Shown here: positions 21,062 to 31,808 of the stretch, piece by piece
Position numbering within the stretch: position 1 is the stretch's first letter
Layout of the letters: each line of letters opens with the position of its first letter
Assembly (NCBI GenBank): GCA_033239525.1
Contig: BSYO01000024.1
Coordinates: 6,037,991-6,101,990 of the forward strand
Reading direction: 5' to 3'
Source of the DNA: Nepenthes gracilis
Taxonomy: Eukaryota > Streptophyta > Magnoliopsida > Caryophyllales > Nepenthaceae
Length of the DNA: 64,000 nt
Notes under the pieces: generated by a model
The model's input: only the letters and a program-made list of their open reading frames with translations
The model's database searches: none
What the model was told of the DNA's origin: nothing
Program-made: the position numbers and the translations under genes

Positions 21062-23165
21062 TTTTTTTTTTTTTTGTTAATTAAGAAAATTTTATAAATA
21101 AAAATGAAAAAAAAATAAAAACCGTTGTTCTATCCCTAAGTGTTTTGCCACTTGGATGTAGAACAAAGATACAGGGGCAACCCTGAGTACAGTGAAAAAG
21201 TTACGCAATCAAAGCAAACTAAATGAAGAAAGAAACGGCCAAAAGCAGCACTGGCTATGCATACATGTTGGCCAAAACAAAACCCATCTCAGCATTGATA
21301 CACCTCGCCCAAAAGCAAAGTGGTAGAAGGCACGCGGGCTACTTTCACCAGCTGGCAACACCAACAGCAAAGGCAGCCAACGTCTTCTGGCATATTTGCC
21401 CCACATGCATTCCCATAGAGCACAACATTCCAAAACCATTCCCTGGTAGCAGCAATTCCCGTATTGTGCCACTGTCTACTGCTAGTTGGATAATAGAAGG
21501 CCATCCCAACTTCAGCATGCAGTTTAGCCGAGAGCAAGACATGCCAATTACAGCCCTCGGGCTAACTGCAGCACCCGTAGCCAGCATCTTGTCCCGTAGC
21601 CAGCATCTCACCATAAAGTCCTCGGACAACACAGCACTTGACCCAGCATTTGGAAACTTAGAAGAGAACAAATGTAGGGAGGCAAAAGGAAAGAACTCAG
21701 ACTAATCATCTCGGCCATTTGCAACTCAGGCGGTTGCATCACGAATGTGTACCGCAAACAAATCCAATTCACCTCGGTCGATTGTATCATGGTATGTGGC
21801 ATCTCCCTTGGCAAATATCTCGGATATTTTCATCTCGGCATTTTGCAGAGAAATAGCCCTATGAACTTGGTCATTAGCATCTTGGTTATTTGCCCAAAAG
21901 CAGCCATGTGCATATCGGTAGCAACTTCATAAATGTGCCAGCTTCATCAGCATCCAGCATCAAGCCAGCTTCCAGTGCCTATCTACAGACAGTAGGAAAT
22001 CCACCGACAGTGTATCACTCTATGATCACAGCATACAGCCATTCCGGCAGCAATGAGGGAGAATTGTAGGGGCCAACACATGCACTTGGAGCATCAAGCA
22101 ACACACTCTTCCTCAAATCTTGTTATGTTCCCTTGTTTTTGGAGGGATCTTCATTAGATTGGATGTAGGTGGTGCCGAATGAATTTCAATTTACTCCGTT
22201 TTTTTTGTAACATTATACTGGTGTTGTATTTTGTCTCACGTTGCTCGAGGTATACCCTGACGTCTTTATTTTAAGCCCAAGTCAGAAAAACACTTGGAGA
22301 TAGAACATTGGTTTGCACATCTTCCTTTTCATTTATAAAATTACTTGCTTACCAAAAAAAAAAACTTAGAGCATCAAGCCAGCCAAAAGCAACACTTGCT
22401 CCAATTTGGGAAAACTAGACCCGGTAGAAATCATCCAAAAGGGAAGCCCAGATCCACCTTCCTGCAACAGGGCAACAGCACTAACTAAGGGAACTAGCTG
22501 AAGCATGCTGCGCAAGTCAAAGTATAGGCAGCAACAAAAAATCAGCAGGGTTCAAGACAATCCACAAGGGGCTTTCACACGTGCAGCATGAGAATGCATC
22601 AGGAAGTAAACCACGAGGCAGCAACAACCAATTTTCTAGCCACATACGTCAGCAAACCGGCCATATGTACAACAGCAAAACTCGGACAAACTGCAGCACC
22701 TCAGCTTTTTGCAATTAGTCTAATCTGCAGCAGCTCACCCTAGTCAGCACTAAGGACCACATACTGATCTCGGACAATCTGCTCTCGGCCATTAGCATCT
22801 CCTCATCTAGTGGTAGCCTCTTGTCCAAACACCCAAGAACTAAGACAACTGCAACACCTCAGATTTGCATCACAGTCTAATCTACAGCAACTCGGCCAGC
22901 ATCTGCAAGTTAGCAGCAAACTATAGGCCAGCCTCATGCCTCAGCACGATTATTGCACCATAGTCTAAATGCACCAGCAGACTCCACTATTGGCAGGATA
23001 GTAGCATCCATATGGCAATAGATAATCAAATCGGCAGTATAGGAAAGCCAACCGCCTAATTTGACTGACCAACACAGCACCCCCCCAACCAAAAGGAAGA
23101 CAACCACCAACCCCCAAGTAGCCCATTTATGGACAGCCTGTGATCAAGATGGGACTGCATCAGTT
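21062..23165 (-). mobile_element. LINE-tailed non-autonomous element 1, minus strand
   Basis: Flanked by a perfect 15-bp duplication TATCCCTACCTATTC (21047-21061 and 23166-23180). It starts on the plus strand with a long T tract, the reversed poly(A). Next to it is the reversed L1-type tail found also at 31024: GTTCTAC, then CCAAGT, then ACTT(G/A)G in minus-strand sense. The body is rich in CAGCA/TCGGCC and codes for no recognisable LINE protein. The open frames at 21209-21705 overlap on both strands and are probably chance. It is split by a second LINE tail at 22100-22364. Confidence 0.8.
22100..22364 (+). mobile_element. 265-bp LINE 3' tail nested in element 1, plus strand
   Basis: Flanked by CTTGGAGCATCAAGC (22085-22099) and CTTAGAGCATCAAGC (22365-22379), one mismatch in 15. 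It contains GAGGTATACCCTGACGTC, the CCAAGT/ACTTGG stem and a poly(A) run. This is a strongly 5'-truncated LINE copy inserted in the opposite direction to its host. Confidence 0.85.
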
Positions 23166-23243
23166 TATCCCTACCTATTCAGTTAGGATCATTTCCTAAG
23201 CTTTTGCGTATGATTCAGATCATTCCTAATGCATCTCATTTTT

Positions 23244-23253
23244 TCTGATACCA
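23244..23253 (-). other. Primer-binding site of array B, internal region 1
   Basis: TCTGATACCA on the plus strand reads TGGTATCAGA on the minus strand, two bases from the LTR 2 boundary. The matching position by LTR 3 (35711-35722) has decayed to TCTAATATTAAT. Confidence 0.8.
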
Positions 23254-24979
23254 GTTGTGACAGAACGGATCCTAATCCTTATAGGACCCTCTGTCAGACA
23301 GTTATGAAACAGAATTTATTATTTTTATCAGTAAATTCTACAGATATTTTGGCAAAGTTCTCTCTAAAACTTAATGAAAACCACAATATGCAACCTATAT
23401 ATTATGACCTATATAGAACATACTCGATATCCAATCCTCAAAATCATTACCACAACACAAACACAGGGCTAGAACAAGCACACAACTAACCAAACATCAT
23501 ACTTCACATCCTACAACACACATACACAGGATCCCAGATGCCATCCATGGCATATTTTAATAATCCTAACTACTATACCAGAATCATATGAGAGATACCT
23601 GCTAGGACCTGTACCAAAATAGAAAAATATATAGTAAAAGCAACTTTATCTTTAACAGAAACATGCGGAAGTATAAATACAGTTATGATAGAATATAGTA
23701 CATATCATAACCATTTATGGATAATCCTCCTTCAAGATCTAGATATTTACAATAACACCATCACAGTCCCAAGTCTTTAGAACTGTAAGGCTCCAGATCT
23801 TTCTTGTTAGCTCTAGTTAGGCCTGGTCATCCAGTATCTTATCTATATTCTTATCTGGAGGGAGAAAAAATAAAAGAGTGAGCCGAAACCCAACAAGGTA
23901 CTAAAACATGCATAATATAATACTTTCGTGCAGAACATAATGCAGTAAAGTGGATACAGTTACATTTAAAGTATAAATGCGATAAGAAAATGATTATGGA
24001 AATATTAACAGAATATAAATCCAGAAGATTATAGAAATATTAGGGAAATAGAAACATATACGTAATTCATGAGAAAAGCATGATTCTACATGAATAGGTC
24101 CCAAAAATTATTATTTATACTTTTATGCAGAATATAAGAGCAGGTGAGAAGAAATACATATAATAATCATGAGGAAAGCACAGTTTATATATAAATAGGT
24201 CTCGAAAACCATAAATCATACTTTCAGACTATAACATAAATATGCTATGGTAGAAAATCACGTTAATATCAGATCAGAAGAACAAAAGCAGTTCATGGAA
24301 ATAGAAATAAATTATGATTCTATTTAAACATGTATCAGGGTTCATAAAACAGTTCCAAATCTCACGTGTTTCTTCAGAAATTCTAATTTAATATCCTAGG
24401 GACCCAACTAGCGTTCCCTACAGTCGAGGGGGCGAATAATCAAGGATAGATTGTGTTTACTTCATACAATCCAAGGCTAGAATCAGTGACGGTATAGGGA
24501 CCGATTGTGTTTTTGGCACACAATTCAAAGCCAACAGAGGATTATTAGCCTCCAAGATCAGAGGATTATTAGCGTCCACGGTAAACGCCCGGAAGAAGGG
24601 TAGACCACGTATAACTCTATTGAAGGAGTTATGCCTGATTACCACCGTAATGTCCTAAGTATGCCAGAGAACCTCACATGATCGTATATCAGTCCTGGGT
24701 CATAATTGACAGAATCAGAAACAATTTCTTCTCGTTTTCTTAGCTTATAACTCATCAAATTTCAAATATCAGTAAGGATTTCACCATTAATCCTTCAGAA
24801 TACTCTAAAATCCACAAAAACTTAACAGTGCGATTCTGTATAGATTTCTTTATTATAAATCATAACATTAACTGTACTCTTTTATAAATTAATTGTCACA
24901 TATCAGAAATTTTAGATTTTAAACATTAAATCCTTTCATTTTCGTGCTTAGGGTTTCGATAAATATTCCAGACATAAAA

Positions 24980-25415
24980 TGTAACGTCCCCAGGCACCCA
25001 CATGGAGATATTGTTCGCTTTGGTAGCCACACAGGCTCCGCACGGTTTTGTTCTCAGCAGATGACTATCACCGCCTCCAAAACGCGTCTCCATGGGAAGG
25101 GTATGCACGCCTCTATAAGAGCACGCTTCATGCCCCCTCCAATCCGATGCGGGACACAACCGTCCACTCCCCTCAAAGAGGCCCAGCGCTCTCGCTGGCA
25201 CACCGAACCCGGGTCCTGGCTCTGATAACACTTGTAACGTCCCCAGGCACCCGCATGGAGATATTGTTCGCTTTGGCAGTCACACAGGCTCCGCATGGTT
25301 TTGCTCTTGGCAGACGGCCTCCACCGCCTCCAAGACGCGTCTCCATGGGAAGGGTATCCACACCTCTATAAGAGCGCGCTTCGTGCCCCCCTCCAATTTG
25401 ATGTGGGACACTACA
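24980..25415 (-). mobile_element. TRIM (terminal-repeat retrotransposon in miniature), 436 bp
   Basis: Two direct repeats of about 180 bp (24980-25158 and 25233-25415), each beginning TGTAACGTCCCCAGGCACCC, flank 74 bp. GCTCTGATAACA just before the right repeat is a reversed tRNA-Met primer-binding site, so the element is on the minus strand. Duplications TAAAA lie at 24975-24979 and 25416-25420. LTR 1 and LTR 3 lack it. The GAGATATTGTTCGCTTTGG and ATGTGGGAC motifs are familiar from plant TRIM LTRs. It codes for no protein and needs enzymes from other elements. Confidence 0.88.
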
Positions 25416-25775
25416 TAAAACGGATACCAAACACAAGCATTTGCATGAAACCAAAGCCAAATATTTCAGTATATATAAGTAAATATGAAATCTGTCCGAT
25501 TAATCAAGAGAAACAGGCTTTATTTAAACAAAATTTGGAGAAACATGCCTTCACAGCATAAATATAGTTGTAGAGATATTAAAACACTATAAAAACAGTA
25601 AATAACATCCAGAGTACACTTGCCTGAGCATGATCTACCGTTATTTTTACTCGAATCGGTGGATTTTTTCCCTTTCTTTCTCTTTTCCCTTCTTCCTTCT
25701 TCCTCTCTTCGTTGCCGTCTGATCGGTTCTGCCCCTCTCTCCCCTCAATTTCTCTTTTAAAACAAGAAAAAGAGG

Positions 25776-25881
25776 GTCACGTGACTCACCCGAGGGCCAG
25801 CGCTCGAGTGGCCCTTGAGCGGTCCTCGAGCAGCCCCTCTCGCAAAATGGTGCCTTGTTTGGCACTCGAGTGCTGCTCGAG
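25776..25881 (-). promoter_or_regulatory. G-box and CTCGAG cluster upstream of the B promoter
   Basis: GTCACGTGAC (25776-25785) is a 10-bp palindrome with a CACGTG G-box core; LTR 3 has it at 37804-37813. Four CTCGAG hexamers follow at 25803, 25825, 25865 and 25876. Both lie upstream, in element sense, of the TATA-like TTTTAAAAG. G has the same GCTCGAGC/GCGC-rich block before its TATA. Confidence 0.55.
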
Positions 25882-27879
25882 CGCCAGCCTCATAGGTTGC
25901 TGCACTCCCACTCTGCCTAGGGCGCCCATCCAGCGGGCCTTTGCGCATTTTTGCGCCTTAGCGGCGCTTGAGTGCACGGTGAGCGCCGGTCCCCCCCTTT
26001 GGGCCCTTTCACCATTTTTTGTTTCGATACCAAATTTTTTACTATACTTAAACCCAAATATGATTTTCATCCACATAATTATTCTATAATTATTACGTTT
26101 TGGGATTAGGATCTCACACTCTCCCCTACAGATAGAAATTTTGTCATTGAAATTTAACGAACTTCAAATTTCACAATCAAGGAACCTTCCTAACATATCC
26201 AAATCATTTTCAGATTCAAGCGGTTATCCTAGAAAAACCTTAATTCTCCAAATTGTTCTAATCCTTATCGTTTGACATATCTTATCAGGATCCAAATCTA
26301 TTAAGTTTGAAGACAAATTTATTTCATTAGCCACTTTTCTAATTTAGTTTCCAATCTTACACAAGCAAAATGCCTCATTTCATTTCATACTAAACCTCAA
26401 GATTGAGCATTTCCCCTGAATATCACCTTAGACCTTAATATATAGACAGGTTCATCACTTTTTCGTTTCACCACTCTAATCAGTCATTTAGTTTCGAATT
26501 GTTCGATTTCAGTTTACCATTACTATCACAACCTAGCATCACAATTCCTTTATTGAGCTTAGTCAAAATCCCAAGATAAATTTCAAGTCACAATTAAACT
26601 TTAAAAGAAGGATACACTACATCCACATCAATTCGTTTGCATGTCATCGAAGTGACATTTTCTTCAGACATATATTCCATTTTGAATACTTAATTTACAT
26701 AGTGACCTTGAACAAAGTTGATTTTAAGATAGCCTTATTACGAAAAAAATCCTCACAGATCCTCATTTCACTATAGAACAAAAATTCTAACTATAACAGT
26801 AATCAAAATTTCGATACAACTTTAGATCACTACCTTAAAATTTCAGGATTTTAATGATTAGCAACCTCAAGATTTTAAAACTTTCACACTAAGCGATTTC
26901 AGATCTTATTGGCACACCGATAAGCCCATTAATTAAACCTGAACACGTCCACCATGATCATGATTAGCGGGTTATTCTAATATGGAACCACAAGGGCTTC
27001 CTATTTCCAACTTCACATCTCTCACATTTCAGATACGATTTTACTTTCCTCAACTTAGAAATGTGACATTCTGTTTTCCCCAAGCATTTAAGTCTACCCA
27101 TAATTTTTCTTTTTCATTCTTCCTCAAAATACCAAAGTTCATTCACATAACCCTTAGATAGGTCTATACGCTTACAAAATCCAAAGATCGACTTCGGTAA
27201 TAACATAACCATTTAGATCTCTAATTTATTAGGTAAAGCTATCTCCCAAGGTAATGTTCACAAATTCTCAAACAGAAACTTTCAATGATTAAATTCAAAT
27301 GATGGAACAGTAACTCTAACTAAGGATTTCTTTTCCCATTTAACCCAAGGATTTCGATCCACAAGCGATATGGGAAAGTATAATCCTAGAGTTTCCTTAA
27401 CAATATCAGAGTCTATCATTATAGCCCTTAAACAGATTGCTTCGCTTGTGATCTCCTAAATTACCTTTTTTCATAACATAACTACTTTTAATCCTTGAGA
27501 TTATTAGATCAGAGTTATCTCCAAAGCAATTTCACATATTCCCAAATGAAAATTTTTGATATCGGCTGTCGATCTCAATATTCACTCTCCCCAAATCATA
27601 TCGAGACCTACCTATTATAGCCTTCATCTTTTAGGTTCACAAGCCTTTAATTCCTTCCAAGGAATTATCTCTAAATCCTCAAAAATCTCATCATAAAATT
27701 TTTATTACAGGAGGAGCAATTTCACCTCATGAACACCTCTCCCACTTTGCTTATGGACAATTATTTATTAATACAGGATGATGAAATCTAAATCTTTCTT
27801 AAAGGCATTACCATCTATACCAACTTCTTAGTCCATTAGTTAAATACTACTTTTTGGAGGCTCTAAGGCTTCCTCAACA

Positions 27880-30167
27880 AGGAATCCTGTCTATCGGGGA
27901 TTCCAAAACGCCAGGGCCTGATGGATTTTCTTCAAAATTTTACATGGAATCCTGGTCTATTATAGGTCCCTTGGTGATAGAGGCGGTCCAAGATTTTTTT
28001 CTCAAATGGGAAAATCTTGAAACAGGTGAACGCAACGCTCATTAGCCTTATTCCCAAGGTCAAGTCTCCTGCCAAGGTTACCGACTACTGGCCTATTTCC
28101 TGTTGCAATGTGATTTACAAGATCATCTCGAAGATTCTTGCCAACAGAGTGAGAGGTACGTTGCCTCATTTGGTGGATAACTGTCAAACGGCCTTTGTGG
28201 CAGGTCGACACATTACTGACAACATCCTGCTTGCTCAAGAGCTTCTTCACCCTTATCATGTAGGTAAGGGAGAACCTAGATGTGCTATGAAAGTTGACCT
28301 GATGAAGGTATATGACTTTGTTCATTGGGACTTCATTATTGCTACCCTGCATTTAATGGATTTCCCTCCCCAGGTGCTCACTTGGATTCAACAATGCATA
28401 ACCTTCCCATCGTTCTCTATCAACATTAACGGTGAATCTGTTGGTTTTTTTAAAGGTGCCAAAGGCCTTCGGCAAGGCGACCCCTCTCGCCATACCTTTT
28501 TGTCTTGGCAATGGAAGTATTCAATGGTATTTTAGAAGTGAAAGCTTGTCGCTGACCATCTGTCTAATATCACTAGAAATGTAGGGATACTAGCACAGTA
28601 ATGCTTGCTTTCGCTGATGGCCTTTTACTCTTTTTTAAGGTGGACTCGGCTTTTGCTCGAATTTTAAAAGACTGCCGCAAGGAGTTTCAAATTTTGCCAG
28701 GGCTTATAGTGAATCAGGAGAAGAATGAGGTTTTTATGTGCACGAAAAACAATGACCAAGCAAACAAAATCATAACCATTCTTGGGTTTAAAAGAGGTAA
28801 ACTCCCCATTAGATACTTAGGAGTGCCACTTCTTATCACGCGACTTACTATCAAGGATTGCCATCCTCTCCTTGACCGCATTAAGAGTAGGGTTGACTCA
28901 TGGAAGAACAAATGGCTCTCGTTTGGAGGGCGCCTACAACTCCTAACTTCAATCTTATCCTCCATTCACCTTTACTGGGCGTCCCTCTTCATGCTCCCTA
29001 AAAGTCTCCTGAAGGAAATTGAAAGCATTCTTCGGTGATTTCTCTGGCATGGGTGTGGTGACGGGAAGACCTCGGCAAAAGTGGCCTGGGATGATCTTTG
29101 TTGCCCTAAGACTGAAGGTGGCCTGGGCATAAAAAACTTGTAAGCGGGTAACAAAGCTCTAATTAGTCAGCTTCTTTGCAGACTTCTTAATAATAAGGCA
29201 GACTCCATTTGGTCGTCCTGGATCCAAAATACCGGCTAAAAAATCGCTATATCTGGACTGTTAAAATACCGAGTTCTGCGCCTTGGGCTTGGAAGAAAAT
29301 TATGAAATTGCGTCCCCTCATGCGGCCCCACACCCGATACATTATTGGTAATGGGTCCCAAACGTGTCTTTGGCTGAACAACTGGCACCCATTAGGACCT
29401 CTGTGTGAACTATATGGGGATAGGTACGCACCGTTCACCGACATTCCTATTGATGTGACGGTCCAAGCAATTATCAGAAATGGGGAATGGAGATGGCCAA
29501 ATGACAAAGATGTCGAAGTGAGCTCCATTATCGATCATATGCCTAACTATAAACCACATCAGCACGAACACGATTCGATTTGTTGGAGTTTATCTACGGT
29601 TGGGCATTTCTCGATCCATTCTGTGTATGAACTCCTTTGTGCCCCTAAAGGAAAGGTGGGGTGGCCTTGTTGGTTTGGAGCCCTCATCACATTCTTGCCT
29701 ACACCTTCATTTTCTAGCTTTGCATCCATTGACGTCTAAGCACGCTTGATCATATTCGATGGTTTTCTTCTATCTCAGATAAATGCCCCTTTTGTCAAAG
29801 TGATGTTGAAACTCGTGAGCATCTCTTTTTCAAATGTGATTTTATTGGTAAGATTTGGAATAAGATGCACCAAAAGGCTGGGATGCAGTGGCCATACAAT
29901 GATTGGCAATTGAATCTTCAGTGGGCAGCAAATAGATGGAAATGTACTAATCCCAAAGGACTATCCTTCCGTCTTACTCTGGCTGCCTCGATTTACTATA
30001 TCTGCAAAGAGCGTAATTACCCAATTTTCAACGATTTCGCATGGTCTAATAAAAATCAGTTGGTTACTCAGATTACTGATACTGTGCGCCATAAATTAGA
30101 TCTTTCTGTACCCAGGCAGAATCATGGATTCAGATACATAAGAGACCAATGGAACCTAAACCTTTAG
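27880..30167 (+). pseudogene. LINE ORF2 fragment: RT core to zf-RVT, broken
   Basis: Non-LTR reverse transcriptase that copies LINE RNA at the nicked target. Visible in order: KTPGPDGFSSKFY (27905), a frameshift near 28017, DYWPISCCNVIYKIISKILA, QTAFVAGRHITDNILLAQEL, KVDLMKVYDFVHWDF (motif A, Asp kept), GLRQGDP, then after a stop FADGLLLFFK (28610), where the second catalytic Asp of the usual ADD is Gly. Next come YLGVPL, LSFGGRLQLL, and after further stops WLNNWHPLG, then CPFCQSDVETREHLFFKC (about 29780-29840), the RT zinc-binding domain. The final frame ends at 30167. Several frameshifts and stops plus the lost Asp make it inactive. Confidence 0.9.
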
Positions 30168-30404
30168 GTGTGGGCAGGCGGGTGTCAGCTGAAGGATTGG
30201 GTCCTACTTGTTGGGAGCTTAATCGCCTTGCGTAACGTCCTTTCCTGGCTGATATGTACCTTTCTCTCTCTTTCTCTTCCTCCTGAACCTCATCCATGTT
30301 TTCTCCTTTTCTCTAGAGGAGCAGAGCGGGTTGAATTACCTTTTTTGGACCCCCTTATTGGTCTGAATGTTTGTATGTTGCCCTTCCAAGGTGTTGTTCC
30401 TCGA

Positions 30405-30730
30405 AAAAAAAAAATCTCTTTTTCTTTGTACTTCTCTGTTTCTTTTTGTTCCTCTCACTGTTGCTCCACTTTAGCGTGATGTCTGGGATGCTGTGATTAT
30501 AGTTTTGTAGAAAAAAAAACTGTTTTCTTTGTACTTCTCTGTTACTTTTCTGCACCTCCCACTGTTGCTCCGCTCTAGCGTGATGTCTGGGATGCTGTGA
30601 TTTTGGCTTTGTAAAAAAAAAATATCTCTGTTCTCTTTGTACTTTGTTGTTTCTTTTCTGCTCTTCCCACTATTGCTTTGCTTTAGCGTGATGTCTGGGA
30701 CGCTGTGATTTTGGCTTTAGGGAAAAAAAA
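30405..30730 (+). repeat. Triple repeat of about 106 bp in the LINE 3' untranslated region
   Basis: TAGCGTGATGTCTGGGA recurs at 30472, 30576 and 30684. Each unit has an A run, a CTTTGTACTT block and an ACTGTTGCTC-like block. The internal A runs could have acted as alternative priming ends, which would lengthen the region step by step (inference). Confidence 0.85.
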
Positions 30731-31023
30731 GTGAGAGAGGGGTATCTATCTTACCGTCACACGGTGGGCTTCATCCTCCTGCTCGGACGTATTTATAGCT
30801 GCACAGAGTCTGACCTCCCTCCATTACCTGAATGGAACGAACTTAGGAGGCTACTGATGCTTTGATTGGTTGATTGATCGGGCTGCTCTCTTGGCTGGGG
30901 AGGATGCTTTCTTAGCAGGACTGGCTAGCCTGCTGGGCTTTTTAGATGAATTAGTCTACATTCTGTTTTTTCCTTGTTAACTAACTACGTTACTTAGATT
31001 TCGCAATTTACTTTCATGGTGCT

Positions 31024-31140
31024 CGGGGTATACCCTAACGTCTTTGTTCTACATCCAAATTGGTAAAACACTTGGAGATAGAACATTGGTCTTGTACTTT
31101 ATTAATTTTTATTTATAAAATTTAATTACTTACCAAAAAA
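31024..31140 (+). other. LINE 3' tail with stem-loop
   Basis: GGGGTATACCCTAACGTC, then CCAAAT...ACACTTGGAGATAGAAC, then poly(A). The CCAAGT/ACTTGG stem and flanking bases are shared with 22242-22364 and, in reverse, with the starts of 21062 and 31809. In known LINE families a 3' stem-loop is recognised by the RT; here that role is inferred. Confidence 0.7.
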
Positions 31141-31808
31141 AGGCTCCCTCAACAGCACTTAATGGCACCTAACCGATGCTCTTTCAATTTTATACAATCC
31201 TTAGAGGCTAAAGCCAATTTCAATCACATCAAAACTGCCCATTAAAACAGATTAGCTTGGTCTTTTCCTTCAAGTACATACATTCTCGAACTTTCCTGGC
31301 TATATTTTCAAATGGTCATCTACTGACTTCAAAAGGGCAGTCCATTTTCAATTTAGACTCAATATCTGTCCTCAATTAGATCAACTTTGCCTATCGTTTA
31401 GAACGAATAACCTAATTATAGGGTGTCGTATCCCCTCGATACAATTTACACAACATCTTCGAGCACATCTCAATTCCTGAGATAATCTGCATAATCTAAA
31501 AAGATTCTAAAGGGGTTAACATCACAAAGGCAAAAATCCACAAATTTTTGATATTTATCTGGCACAAAAATACTATTGAGACAATCATTCTAAAATTTCA
31601 GCACAGTCCCCAATTACCATTGAAACATTAACATTCAGTAACTTAATGTCTCATAGCAAGCGAATTTATTCATTCGATTCAAACCACTCAACTTTTGACA
31701 AGAATCTAAATAAAACCCAGGGACCTTTCCGTTCGATCAACCTCAAACAAAATCACAGGGGTTCTCATTTCATATTTTCATAACCATACTTGTTCTGATA
31801 GCGGAACC

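Larger units (their letters stand above)
17551..23255 (-). mobile_element. Array B, internal region 1 (non-coding)
   Basis: Begins on the plus strand with the reversed polypurine tract CTCTCCCCTACT and the inverted repeat at 17569-17586 (AATTTCA-TTCT-CGAAATT). It ends with the reversed primer-binding site 23244-23253 (TCTGATACCA). After removing the LINE-tailed insertion (21062-23165), about 3.6 kb remains, closely similar to internal region 2 and, more distantly, to the interior of G. I see no gag, protease, RT or integrase motif in any frame. The open frames at 18396-18635, 19449-19637 and 19970-20299 are short and unlike any known protein. Confidence 0.8.
23256..26118 (-). mobile_element. 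Array B, LTR 2, carrying a TRIM
   Basis: Starts TGTGACAGAACGG and ends GGATCTCACA; about 2.42 kb without the TRIM. Read on the minus strand it has CTCGAG repeats and a G-box at 25776-25785, TTTTAAAAG at about 25754-25762, a GC donor CAG/GCAAGTGTACT at 25623, the stem-loop 24449-24471 and an acceptor-like CCCTCCAG/ATAA at 23855. No gene is present. The open frames around 24926-25561 lie in the TRIM. Confidence 0.85.
27880..31140 (+). mobile_element. 5'-truncated L1-type LINE
   Basis: Flanked by GGCTTCCTCAACA (27867-27879) and GGCTCCCTCAACA (31142-31154). Internal region 1 has the uninterrupted site near 19290. It holds the RT core and C-terminal zinc domain of ORF2, a 3' untranslated region with a triple repeat, and ends in a poly(A) run after CTTACC. 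ORF1 and the endonuclease are missing, the usual result of incomplete reverse transcription at the target. Confidence 0.9.

Noticed and set aside
21209..21814. Cluster of overlapping frames on both strands as a host gene
   Set aside because: They lie inside a LINE-tailed insertion with poly(A) and target duplication, show no known domain, and the strand choice is arbitrary.
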